The position numbers and the translations under genes are program-made. DNA of 20,472 bases, from contig JBBQSN010000052.1 of NCBI GenBank assembly GCA_038213835.1, forward strand, positions 1 to 20,472, in the 5' to 3' direction. Under the pieces are notes generated by a model, which saw only the letters and a program-made list of their open reading frames with translations, did no database searches and was not told the DNA's origin. The first letter of the stretch is position 1; every line of letters begins with the position of its first letter. Positions 1-6,207 of the stretch are shown here, piece by piece. The stretch is from JBBQSN01 sp038213835 (GTDB taxonomy: Bacteria; Actinomycetota; Actinomycetes; Actinomycetales; CAWJMD01).

Positions 1-114
1 GGGGTCGACCGGGTCGACGGGGGCGGCACGGCGCAGCCTCGCCCGTCGCCTCAGCTCCGCCTTCGCCGCCGTCACCCCGGGCGGCACCGCCCTCCCCGCG
101 TCCCGCCCGTCCAT
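1..114 (-). CDS. 5-formyltetrahydrofolate cyclo-ligase, N-terminal fragment (runs off window)
   Basis: This is the first 38 codons of a minus-strand gene that continues beyond position 1. The visible protein includes AKAELRRRARLRRAA, the basic first helix (KxxLRxxxRxxR) typical of 5-formyltetrahydrofolate cyclo-ligases, which make 5,10-methenyl-THF from folinic acid with ATP. The ATG at 114 has a CACACT hexamer six bases upstream (126-121), the leaderless spacing seen elsewhere here. An in-frame ATG at 132 is an alternative start. The call rests mainly on context: this gene lies divergently beside galU in M. tuberculosis (Rv0992c/galU) and many other actinobacteria. The catalytic part is outside the window. 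Confidence 0.7.
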   Translation of the reverse strand, partial: MDGRDAGRAVPPGVTAAKAELRRRARLRRAAPVDPVDP

Positions 115-120
115 CGCGCC

Positions 121-126
121 AGTGTG
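121..126 (-). promoter_or_regulatory. -10 element for the cyclo-ligase gene
   Basis: Read on the minus strand the hexamer is CACACT, which keeps the two most conserved -10 bases (A2 and T6). It lies six bases from the ATG at 114, so the transcript would be leaderless. It is back to back with the galU -10, with 18 bp between the two hexamers. Confidence 0.4.
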
Positions 127-144
127 GCCCATGCGGCACCCGGA

Positions 145-150
145 TAGCCT
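145..150 (+). promoter_or_regulatory. -10 element for leaderless galU
   Basis: TAGCCT fits the actinobacterial TANNNT -10 consensus and ends six bases before the galU ATG, so transcription should start at or next to the A of the ATG. No Shine-Dalgarno sequence is present. This supports ATG 157 over the in-frame GTG at 181. Confidence 0.6.
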
Positions 151-156
151 GCGGCC

Positions 157-1074
157 ATGACTGAGCGAAGCGAGCGAGCCGTGCGCAAGGCCGTGATCCC
201 CGTGGCCGGGCTCGGCACCCGGTTCCTGCCGGCGACCAAGTCGACGCCCAAGGAGATGCTGCCGGTCGTCGACAAGCCGGCGATCCAGTACGTGGTCGAA
301 GAGGCCGTCAGCGCGGGCCTCGACGACGTCCTGATGATCACCGGCCGCAGCAAGCGGTCGCTCGAGGACCACTTCGACCACGCCCCCGAGCTGGAGCAGG
401 CGCTGGAGGCCAAGGGCGACGTCGAGCGGCTGGCCCGGGTGCGGGAGTCCTCGGAGCTCGGCGACATCCACTTCGTGCGGCAGGGCAACCCCCGCGGTCT
501 CGGGCACGCGGTGCTGTGCGCCAAGCGGCACGTGGGGGACGAGCCGTTCGCCGTGCTGCTCGGCGACGACCTCATCGACCCGCGGGACCCGTTGCTGCAG
601 ACCATGCTCGAGGTGCAGGCCGAGCACGGAGGCTCGGTGGTGGCGCTGATGGAGGTGCCGCACGAGCAGGTGAGCATGTACGGCTGCGCCGCGGTGGACC
701 CCGGCGAGTCCGGCGCCGACGTCGTGAACGTCACCGGCCTGGTCGAGAAGCCCGACCCCGCCGACGCGCCGTCCGACCTCGCGATCATCGGCCGCTACGT
801 GCTGCACCCCGCCGTCTTCGAGGTGCTGGAGCGCACCGAGCCCGGCCGCGGGGGCGAGATCCAGCTCACCGACGCCCTCCAGGCGCTGGCCGGCACCGAC
901 CCGGCGCAGGGGGGCGGCGTGCGCGGTGTCGTGTTCCGCGGTCGTCGCTACGACACCGGCGACCGGCTCGACTACCTCAAGGCGGTGATCCGGATCGCCG
1001 GTGACCGCGAGGACCTCGGCCCGGACCTCAGGGCCTGGCTGAAGGATTACGTCGCAGGCGGTTTCACCGGATGA
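157..1074 (+). CDS. galU: UTP-glucose-1-phosphate uridylyltransferase
   Basis: GalU makes UDP-glucose from UTP and glucose-1-phosphate in the cytoplasm, feeding cell-wall and glycan synthesis. The 305-residue protein is of normal length. The nucleotide-binding signature AGLGTRFLPATKSTPKEMLP spans residues about 17-36. GDD near residue 135 (metal/uridine site) and EKPDP near 197 are the expected later motifs. The start is supported by a TAGCCT -10 six bases upstream. The first eight or so codons come from a low-complexity GAGCGAAGCGAGCGAG stretch and give TERSERAV, which is not part of the fold; GTG 181 would omit it. The stop overlaps the moeA start (ATGA), implying translational coupling. 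A divergent cyclo-ligase gene lies 42 bp upstream. Confidence 0.95.
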   Translation: MTERSERAVRKAVIPVAGLGTRFLPATKSTPKEMLPVVDKPAIQYVVEEAVSAGLDDVLMITGRSKRSLEDHFDHAPELEQALEAKGDVERLARVRESSELGDIHFVRQGNPRGLGHAVLCAKRHVGDEPFAVLLGDDLIDPRDPLLQTMLEVQAEHGGSVVALMEVPHEQVSMYGCAAVDPGESGADVVNVTGLVEKPDPADAPSDLAIIGRYVLHPAVFEVLERTEPGRGGEIQLTDALQALAGTDPAQGGGVRGVVFRGRRYDTGDRLDYLKAVIRIAGDREDLGPDLRAWLKDYVAGGFTG

Positions 1075-2315
1075 GGTCGGTCGACGACCATCTCGCCGCG
1101 GCGCTGGGCACCGTTCGGGTGCTCCCCGCGATCGATCTCGCGCTGCCCGACGCGCTCGACTGCGTGCTGGCCGCCGACGTCGCGTCGCCCGTCTCGCTGC
1201 CCGGCTTCGACAACTCCTCCATGGACGGCTACGCCGTGGTCGCCGCCGACGTCGCCGGGACGACCGGCGCATCCCCGGTGGTGCTCCCCGTCGTGGGCGA
1301 CCTCCCTGCCGGCGTGCGCGACGTGCCCGCCCTCTCGCAGGGCTCGGTCGTGCGGATCATGACGGGCGCCCCCGTGCCGCGAGGCGCCGACTCCGTGGTG
1401 CCGGTCGAGTGGACCGACGCCGGAACGGTGCGGGTCAGCATCCACCGGCCCTCGCAGCCGGGGCAGAACATCCGGCGGATCGGGGAGGACGTCGTCGCGG
1501 GCCAGCAGCTGGTCGCCGCCGGCACCCGGCTCACCGCGCGCCACCTCGGTCTGCTGGCCGCCACCGGCCACGACCGGGCCCGCGTGCACCCGCGGCCCCG
1601 CGTGGTGGTGATGTCGACAGGGTCCGAGCTGGTCGCCCCCGGAGGTCGGCTGAACCACGGCCAGATCTTCGAGTCGAACTCGTACGCCATCGCCGCCGCG
1701 GTCAGCGACACCGGCGCGATCGCCTACCGCGCACCGCTGGTCACCGACGACGCCCGCACCTTCGTCGACGCGCTGGAGGGCCAGATCATGCGCGCCGACG
1801 CCATCATCACGACGGGCGGGGTCAGCGCCGGCGCGTACGACACCGTCAAGGAGGTGCTGTCGCGGCTCGGCACCGTCGCCTTCGAGAAGGTGGCGATGCA
1901 GCCGGGCATGCCGCAGGGTCTGGGCCGCGTCGGCGACCGCCCGCACGAGGGGGGCGAGGTCGGCATCCCGATCTTCACCCTGCCCGGCAACCCGGTGAGC
2001 GCCTACGTCTCGTTCGAGGTGTTCGTGCGACCGGCGCTGCGCAAGATGATGGGCGAGAGCTCGCTGCACCGGCCCACGGTCCGCGCCGTGGCCACGCAGG
2101 GGTGGGGCTCGCCGAGCGGCAAGCGGCAGTTCTCCCGGGTGGTCGTCTCCGGTTCGGTCGGAGGCTTCACGGTGGCCCCGGTGGGTGGCAACGGCTCGCA
2201 CCTGGTCAACGACCTGTCGGTGGCGAACGCGCTGGCCGTCGTGCCGGAGGACGTCAGCCGGGTCGAGGAGGGCGACACCGTCCGCTGCATGCTGCTGGAG
2301 CGGGGCCGACGGTGA
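1071..2315 (+). CDS. moeA: MoeA-family molybdopterin molybdotransferase / gephyrin-like divisome protein Glp
   Basis: This is a 414-residue MoeA/gephyrin homologue. MoeA inserts molybdate into adenylylated molybdopterin. The family motifs are intact: DNSSMDGYAV (47-56), TTGGVSAGAYD (247-257, ending in the conserved Asp) and LPGNPVS (304-310). Its start overlaps the galU stop by ATGA and its stop overlaps moaC by GTGA, so the three genes should be co-translated. moaC and mogA follow directly, which argues for a cofactor role. However, the galU-moeA-rimJ-glpR order is also that of the corynebacterial gephyrin-like protein Glp, which binds the membrane protein GlpR and FtsZ at the septum. Either or both roles are possible, and sequence alone does not decide. 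Confidence 0.92.
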   Translation: MRSVDDHLAAALGTVRVLPAIDLALPDALDCVLAADVASPVSLPGFDNSSMDGYAVVAADVAGTTGASPVVLPVVGDLPAGVRDVPALSQGSVVRIMTGAPVPRGADSVVPVEWTDAGTVRVSIHRPSQPGQNIRRIGEDVVAGQQLVAAGTRLTARHLGLLAATGHDRARVHPRPRVVVMSTGSELVAPGGRLNHGQIFESNSYAIAAAVSDTGAIAYRAPLVTDDARTFVDALEGQIMRADAIITTGGVSAGAYDTVKEVLSRLGTVAFEKVAMQPGMPQGLGRVGDRPHEGGEVGIPIFTLPGNPVSAYVSFEVFVRPALRKMMGESSLHRPTVRAVATQGWGSPSGKRQFSRVVVSGSVGGFTVAPVGGNGSHLVNDLSVANALAVVPEDVSRVEEGDTVRCMLLERGRR

Positions 2316-2821
2316 GCACCGAGGCCGATCAGGTTCCGGCAGAAGGCGTCCCGGCGGGTCTGACGCACGTCGACGCCGCCGGGCACGCCCGGATGGTCGA
2401 CGTCAGCGCCAAGCCGGTGACGGCGCGGGAGGCGACGGCCCGCGGGCGCGTGCTCTGCAGCGCGGCGGTCGTCGAGGCGCTGCGCTCGGACTCGGTGCCC
2501 AAGGGCGACGTGCTCGCGGTGGCCCGGCTGGCAGGCATCCAGGCGGCCAAGCGGACGCCGGAGCTGGTGCCGCTGGCGCACCCGGTCGCGATCCACGCGG
2601 TCGTCGTGGACGTCGTGGTCGTCGACGACGGCGTCGAGATCGAGGCCACCGTGCGCACCGCGGACCGCACCGGGATCGAGATGGAGGCCCTCACCGCGGT
2701 CGCGGTCGCGGGTCTCGCCGTGGTCGACATGGTGAAGGCGATCGACAGGCAGACGCGGATCACCGACGTCCGGGTCGTGGCCAAGAGCGGAGGGCGGTCC
2801 GGTGACTGGCGAGCCGACTGA
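2312..2821 (+). CDS. moaC: Cyclic pyranopterin monophosphate synthase
   Basis: MoaC converts the MoaA product (3',8-cyclo-GTP) to cyclic pyranopterin monophosphate, the first committed molybdenum cofactor intermediate. The 169-residue protein shows MVDVSAKPVTAREA (28-41), LVPLAHPV (85-92, a variant of LCHPL keeping the His), GIEMEALTAVAVAGLAVVDM (121-140) with the catalytic Asp139 and Lys142, and the C-terminal KSGGRSG. The GTG start overlaps the moeA stop by four bases. A 15-20 residue N-terminal tail precedes the conserved fold. The 3' end overlaps mogA by 20 bases. No moaA is present in the window. Confidence 0.95.
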   Translation: MSTEADQVPAEGVPAGLTHVDAAGHARMVDVSAKPVTAREATARGRVLCSAAVVEALRSDSVPKGDVLAVARLAGIQAAKRTPELVPLAHPVAIHAVVVDVVVVDDGVEIEATVRTADRTGIEMEALTAVAVAGLAVVDMVKAIDRQTRITDVRVVAKSGGRSGDWRAD

Positions 2822-3329
2822 GACCGGCGGCGGCGACGGGTCGGCGGGGCGGGCGCTGGTCGTCGTCGCCTCGACCCGGGCCGCGGCCGGCACCTACGAG
2901 GACCGATCCGGCCCGGTGCTGGTCGAGGGACTGGCCCGCCTGGGCTTCGCGGTCGACGGCCCCGTCGTGGTGGCCGACGGCGACCCGGTCGGTGACGCGC
3001 TGCACCTGGCGGTCGCCGAGGGCTACGACGTCGTGCTCACCACCGGCGGCACGGGCCTGTCCCCGACCGACCGCACGCCCGAGGTGACCCGGCCGGTGCT
3101 GGACCGCGAGGTGCCCGGGCTGGCCGAGGCGATCCGGGCGCAGGGCACGGCCAAGGGTGTCGCGACCGCCGCGCTGTCGCGGGGACTGGCCGGCCTCGCC
3201 GCCGGGACGCTGGTGGTGAACCTGCCCGGCTCGTCCGGCGGGTGCCGCGACGCGCTCGAGGTGCTGGGGCCGGTGCTGGCGCACGCCGTGAGCCAGGTGC
3301 GTGGGGGCGACCACCCGAGGCCGGCCTGA
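2802..3329 (+). CDS. mogA: MogA/MoaB-family molybdopterin adenylyltransferase
   Basis: Enzymes of this family adenylylate molybdopterin before MoeA inserts molybdenum. The 175-residue protein has YEDRSG (32-37, with the conserved Asp), the substrate loop TTGGTGLSPTDRTPE (80-94), PGLAEAIR (105-112) and a C-terminal LPGSSGG loop. The chosen GTG lies inside the end of moaC (20-nt overlap); the first 15 residues are a Gly/Thr-rich tail, so a start further in is possible. MogA and MoaB subfamilies are hard to separate by eye, hence the family-level call. It works with the adjacent moeA and moaC products in one pathway. Confidence 0.93.
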   Translation: MTGEPTETGGGDGSAGRALVVVASTRAAAGTYEDRSGPVLVEGLARLGFAVDGPVVVADGDPVGDALHLAVAEGYDVVLTTGGTGLSPTDRTPEVTRPVLDREVPGLAEAIRAQGTAKGVATAALSRGLAGLAAGTLVVNLPGSSGGCRDALEVLGPVLAHAVSQVRGGDHPRPA

Positions 3330-3330
3330 C

Positions 3331-3933
3331 GTGGCCGGCCGGCACACCTGGCCGCTGCGGCTCGAGGAGGACGAGGTCGTGCTGCGGCCGCTGCGTGCGC
3401 GCGACGCCCGGGCCTGGCGGCGGCTGCGCTCGGACAACGCCGCCTGGCTCGCCCCGTGGGAGGCGACCAGTCCGGACCCGGACACCCCCCTGCGGGGCTT
3501 CACCTCGATGGTGCGCCAGGGCCACCGCTGCGCCCGTGAGGGGACGGCGGTCCCGCTGGCGATCGAGGTCGACGGCCGCCTGGCGGGGGTGGTCAGCCTC
3601 TCCGGCGTCGTGTGGGGGTCGATGCGCGGCGGCTCGATCGGCTACTGGGTGGACCGCGCGGTCGCGGGCCGCGGGATCGTCCCGACCGCGGTGGCGATGC
3701 TGACCGACCACGCCTTCTTCTCGATGGGGCTGCACCGGGTGGAGATCAACATCCGGCCCGAGAACACCGCGAGCCTGCGGGTGGTCGCCAAGCTCGGCTA
3801 CCGCGACGAGGGGCTGCGGCGCTCGTTCCTGCACATCGACGGCTCCTGGCGCGACCACCGCACCTTCGCGCTCACCGTCGACGAGGTCCCGGAAGGGCTG
3901 CTGCCGCGCTGGCGGGGTCCGAGGGGCGACTGA
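3331..3933 (+). CDS. rimJ: RimJ/RimL-type GNAT N-acetyltransferase
   Basis: This is a 200-residue acetyl-CoA-dependent acetyltransferase of the GNAT superfamily. It shows VLRPLRARDARAWRRLR near the N-terminus, GSIGYWVDRAVAGRGIV (101-117, the acetyl-CoA loop) and HRVEINIRPENTASLRVVAK (135-154), diagnostic of the RimJ/RimL branch that acetylates protein N-termini, especially ribosomal proteins. The true substrate is unknown. The GTG at 3331 starts one base after the mogA stop; GTG 3301 is in frame but would overlap mogA. M. tuberculosis has the equivalent gene at the same place, between moeA1 and the GlpR-like gene. Confidence 0.88.
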   Translation: MAGRHTWPLRLEEDEVVLRPLRARDARAWRRLRSDNAAWLAPWEATSPDPDTPLRGFTSMVRQGHRCAREGTAVPLAIEVDGRLAGVVSLSGVVWGSMRGGSIGYWVDRAVAGRGIVPTAVAMLTDHAFFSMGLHRVEINIRPENTASLRVVAKLGYRDEGLRRSFLHIDGSWRDHRTFALTVDEVPEGLLPRWRGPRGD

Positions 3934-3967
3934 GCCGCTCCGCAGACCGACGTCACCCCTGCCACTC

Positions 3968-4009
3968 ACGACACACCGACCACGCTCCCGGACGGGGGTG
4001 GCGTGTCGT
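3968..4009. promoter_or_regulatory. Dyad symmetry over the glpR/sepX promoter
   Basis: ACGACAC at 3968-3974 is repeated inverted as GTGTCGT at 4003-4009. One mismatch further in, CC/GG extends the arms to ten positions. The right arm ends two bases before the TAGCGT -10, so the dyad covers the expected -35 zone. It could be an operator, or a rimJ terminator with a 22-nt loop. Confidence 0.4.
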
Positions 4010-4011
4010 CC

Positions 4012-4017
4012 TAGCGT
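4012..4017 (+). promoter_or_regulatory. -10 element for leaderless glpR/sepX
   Basis: TAGCGT fits TANNNT and ends seven bases before the GTG at 4025. This indicates a leaderless transcript and fixes the start codon: the in-frame codon at 3998 lies upstream of the -10. Confidence 0.6.
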
Positions 4018-4024
4018 TGGGGGT

Positions 4025-4870
4025 GTGGACAGCAGCGTCATCTTCCTGGTCGTCATCGGGTTGTGGGCTGCCTACCTGGTGCCGCACTGGCTGCGCCGGC
4101 GCGAGGACCTCTCGGCGTCGCGGTCCGTGGACCGGTTCTCCGCCGCGATGCGGGTGCTGACCCGGCGTCCGCCCCCCGAGGAGCGACCTGACCACGAGCG
4201 CACCAGTGCCTACGTGCTGACCCCGGCCGAGGACCAGGTCGCGCTCGACGCAGCCCCCGCGGACGTCCCCGCCCCGCCGCGGCACGCCGCGGCACCCCAC
4301 CGCCCCCGCCGACCGGTCGCGCGCACGCTCGCCGTGCTGCTCGGCCTCGCTCTGCTCGGCGTCCCGGTCCTCGCGGGACTCGGCGTGGCCGGGGTCGCGC
4401 CCGTGTGGGCCGCGGCCCCGGCCGCCGGCCTGGCCGTGGTCCTGCTCGTCGGGCTGCGGGTCTCGGCCCGCCGCCGTCGCTCGGTCGGCACCCGGCACGT
4501 GGTGCCGGCCGAGGCGCTCGCCGTCGTTGTGCACGCCGCCCCCGACGACGTCGAGGACGAGCCGCTCGCGGCGCCTGCGGACCAGCTGTTCGACGAGGCG
4601 GAGCACACCGCGCGCGAGGAGGATCTGCGGATCCGGCGGCTGGCCGAGGAGGCCCTGCGTGCGGCCGACGTGCCGTACCGCGAGCCCGAGCCGGGGGAGT
4701 GGACGCCGGTCGCCGTCCCCCTGCCCGCGTACCTGCTCAAGCCGCACGCCCGACCGGCCTGGCAGCCGTTGGCGACGTCGGAGCAGGGTGCTCGAGCGCA
4801 CCGCCCGGACGTCGACGAGGACGACATCCCCACCTACGCGCCGGCGTCCCGTCGGGCGTCAGGGGCCTGA
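4025..4870 (+). CDS. sepX: Divisome membrane protein SepX/GlpR family
   Basis: This is a 281-residue membrane protein with an N-terminal hydrophobic helix (residues 4-20, starting MDSSVIFLVVIGLWAAYLVP), a charged segment, two further helices (about 101-121 and 124-145) and a charged C-terminal half ending in DEDDIPTYAP. The N-terminal helix followed by HWLRRREDL is the hallmark of the actinobacterial SepX/GlpR family. In Streptomyces SepX stabilises the divisome with SepF; in Corynebacterium GlpR is the membrane receptor for the gephyrin-like Glp. Its location five genes after galU and three after moeA/glp matches that pairing. It has its own promoter 91 bp after rimJ. The role in this organism is inferred. 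Confidence 0.85.
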   Translation: MDSSVIFLVVIGLWAAYLVPHWLRRREDLSASRSVDRFSAAMRVLTRRPPPEERPDHERTSAYVLTPAEDQVALDAAPADVPAPPRHAAAPHRPRRPVARTLAVLLGLALLGVPVLAGLGVAGVAPVWAAAPAAGLAVVLLVGLRVSARRRRSVGTRHVVPAEALAVVVHAAPDDVEDEPLAAPADQLFDEAEHTAREEDLRIRRLAEEALRAADVPYREPEPGEWTPVAVPLPAYLLKPHARPAWQPLATSEQGARAHRPDVDEDDIPTYAPASRRASGA

Positions 4871-4875
4871 CGGTT

Positions 4876-4896
4876 CCGGTGTCGGGCCCCCACCGG
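4876..4896 (+). terminator. Hairpin after sepX/glpR
   Basis: CCGGTG (4876-4881) pairs with CACCGG (4891-4896) around a 9-nt loop, five bases after the sepX stop. There is no U-tract, which is normal for terminators in such GC-rich genomes. Confidence 0.45.
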
Positions 4897-4904
4897 CCCG
4901 GTGC

Positions 4905-4910
4905 TAGCCT
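4905..4910 (+). promoter_or_regulatory. -10 element for tRNA-Ala
   Basis: TAGCCT, identical to the galU and alaC -10 hexamers, lies 25 bases before the mature tRNA 5' end. This would give a short leader for RNase P removal. Confidence 0.5.
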
Positions 4911-4935
4911 TGACCGTCCGCGCAGCGGCGGGCAT

Positions 4936-5008
4936 GGGGCTGTGGCGCAGCTGGTAGCGCACCTCGTTCGCATCGCGGGGGTCAGGGGTTCGAGTCCCCT
5001 CAGCTCCA
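4936..5008 (+). tRNA. tRNA-Ala (anticodon CGC)
   Basis: This 73-nt cloverleaf reads GCG codons. The acceptor GGGGCTG pairs with CAGCTCC and includes the G3:U70 wobble that is the alanine identity element. The D-stem is GCGC/GCGC, the anticodon CGC is at 4969-4971, and the T-arm is AGGGG-TTCGAGT-CCCCT. The discriminator is A5008. The next bases are CCC, so the CCA end is not encoded. The anticodon stem CCTCG/CGCGG has one T:C mismatch (29:41). Confidence 0.97.
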
Positions 5009-5020
5009 CCCAGGATCACA

Positions 5021-5046
5021 GGCCGGGCACCCGTGGGTGCCCGGCC
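5021..5046 (+). terminator. Strong hairpin terminator after tRNA-Ala
   Basis: GGCCGGGCACCC (5021-5032) is followed after two bases by its perfect complement (5035-5046). In practice this is an 11-bp stem with a 4-nt loop, 12 nt after the tRNA. The fold is symmetric and could also act on the minus strand, ending transcription from the pmt operon. Confidence 0.75.
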
Positions 5047-5088
5047 TCCGTCGTCACTGCCTCCGACCGGCATCGGCATCCGGGCCGA

Positions 5089-5105
5089 TATCACCAGGGG
5101 TGATA
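5089..5105. promoter_or_regulatory. 17-bp palindrome, operator-like
   Basis: TATCACC-AGG-GGTGATA has perfect 7-bp half-sites around a 3-bp centre. It is AT-rich in a region where AT is scarce, and lies in the 150-bp gap between the tRNA terminator and the ZIP remnant. It has the size of a dimeric HTH repressor site. No adjacent intact promoter or gene explains it. The rest of the gap holds nothing recognisable. Confidence 0.45.
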
Positions 5106-5199
5106 GCGGGAAGCCGGTCGGGGGACGGGTATCTGCCTGGGTGATGATGCCTGGAGAGCACACCCGGCCGGTCGTGCTGTCGGCATCGCTCGGCGGCGC

Positions 5200-5768
5200 T
5201 CAGCTCAGGAGCAGCGACAGCCCGGCGGCGACGGCGAACCCCACCACGGTCGCGAGGCCGGCGACGTCCTTCGCCTTCGCCGTCGCCTCCGGGACCATCG
5301 AGTCGACGAGCATCACCAGCAGCGCACCCGCCGCGAAGCCGTCGATACCGGCCCGGACGTCACCCGAGGGCGACGTCGGCCAGCAGGTACCCGACGACCG
5401 TGGCGGCGACGCAGACCAGGGCGACCACCGTCCACAGCCCCAGCACGAACCGCCGACTGCGTCCGGCCGCAGGCATGTCGGCCGACGAGCCGATCGCCTC
5501 GGGCAGGTTGGAGACGAAGATCGCGACCAGCAGGGCCATTCTGACCCCGGACCCCTGTGCCAGACCGATGCCCAGCACCGCCTGCTCGGGGGCCCACGCG
5601 CAGGCCCTCCTCAGCCAGCTCGAACGCGACGCTGCTGATCAGGGCCCCGGCCCCGAACGCCAGCACCACCCCGACCACGCCGTCGCGCCAGGTGCGGACC
5701 AGGGCGAGCGCGGCACCGAGCACCAGGGACGACGCGGCCAACCCGCCCCAGGCCAGGGCGCCGTTCAC
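5200..5768 (-). pseudogene. ZIP-family metal transporter, internally deleted and frameshifted
   Basis: Three pieces of one transporter lie in three different frames. The GTG at 5768 opens MNGALAWGGLAASSLVLGAA and continues through FGAGALISSVAFELAEEGLRVG. At about 5588-5596 the sequence jumps to PEQAVLGIGLAQGSG, which in intact relatives follows a segment of about 70 residues (including GALLDGI) that is missing here; the reading frame also changes. That frame continues through FVSNLPEAIGSSADM to YLLADVALG and stops near 5360. A further shift leads to DVRAGIDGFAAGALLVMLVD and ends at the TGA at 5200. The start overlaps the doxX stop (GTGA), so it was the last gene of the pmt operon. The family moves divalent metals such as Zn. 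Loss of function is very likely. Confidence 0.82.
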
Positions 5769-6205
5769 CCGGGCACCCCCGGGTGAGGACGGTGCCCGTC
5801 AGCCGTCGCGTCCGACGGACGCGGATCCGGTCGCGACGACCACCACGCCCACCAGACGAGCGGCACCTGCAGGGGCAGGCGCACCAGCGGGAGGAGCGCG
5901 TCCCCGCCGCCCTGCAGCGCGTCGACGGCCATCTGCACGTTGGCCGGGAACACGGCCACGAAGAGCGCCACCGTGGCCCACCCGGCCCACCGCCGGGTCC
6001 GGCGCAGGAGCAGGCCGACGGCGCACGCGAGCTCGGCCACCCCGCTCGCGTAGACCCAGGACGTCGGGGACCCCAGGAAGTGCGGCACGATCGACTCGTA
6101 CGGCTCGGGAGCCACGAGGTGCAGCGTCCCGGTCACCAGCAGCACGAGCCCGAGCAGCTTCGCCGCGCGGGCGGGGGCGAAGACCCGACGCCACCGCGTC
6201 GCCAC
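5765..6205 (-). CDS. DoxX-like four-helix membrane protein
   Basis: This is a 146-residue protein with four predicted membrane helices (about 15-32, 49-67, 73-91 and 105-123) and a polar His/Pro/Asp tail. Segments such as LLGLVLLVTGTLHLVAP, YASGVAELACAVGLLL and FPANVQMAVDAL match the DoxX family; the last (FPANxxMA) is typical of its small actinobacterial members. The biochemical role is not established. It starts with a GTG two bases after the pmt stop, and its own stop overlaps the broken ZIP gene start, so it is the middle gene of a three-gene operon. The upstream in-frame reading is only a shadow of pmt. Confidence 0.82.
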   Translation of the reverse strand: MATRWRRVFAPARAAKLLGLVLLVTGTLHLVAPEPYESIVPHFLGSPTSWVYASGVAELACAVGLLLRRTRRWAGWATVALFVAVFPANVQMAVDALQGGGDALLPLVRLPLQVPLVWWAWWSSRPDPRPSDATADGHRPHPGVPG

Positions 6206-6207
6206 CG

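Noticed and set aside
1047..2201. Long minus-strand frame opposite moeA
   Set aside because: The composition is His/Asp/Gly-rich, as expected from antisense reading of high-GC codons, and moeA in the other strand has intact motifs.
5089..5105. A prophage lambda-type operator as evidence of a phage
   Set aside because: The half-sites match the lambda consensus, but there is no phage gene nearby, and a 17-bp dyad is a generic HTH repressor site.
4936..5110. tRNA-Ala as an integration site for a mobile element
   Set aside because: No integrase gene and no repeat of the tRNA 3' end were seen in the window.
4834..5163. Minus-strand frame containing GAEGTRTPDPRDANEVRYQL
   Set aside because: This is the well-known artefact produced by translating the antisense strand of a tRNA gene (here tRNA-Ala); it is not a protein gene.
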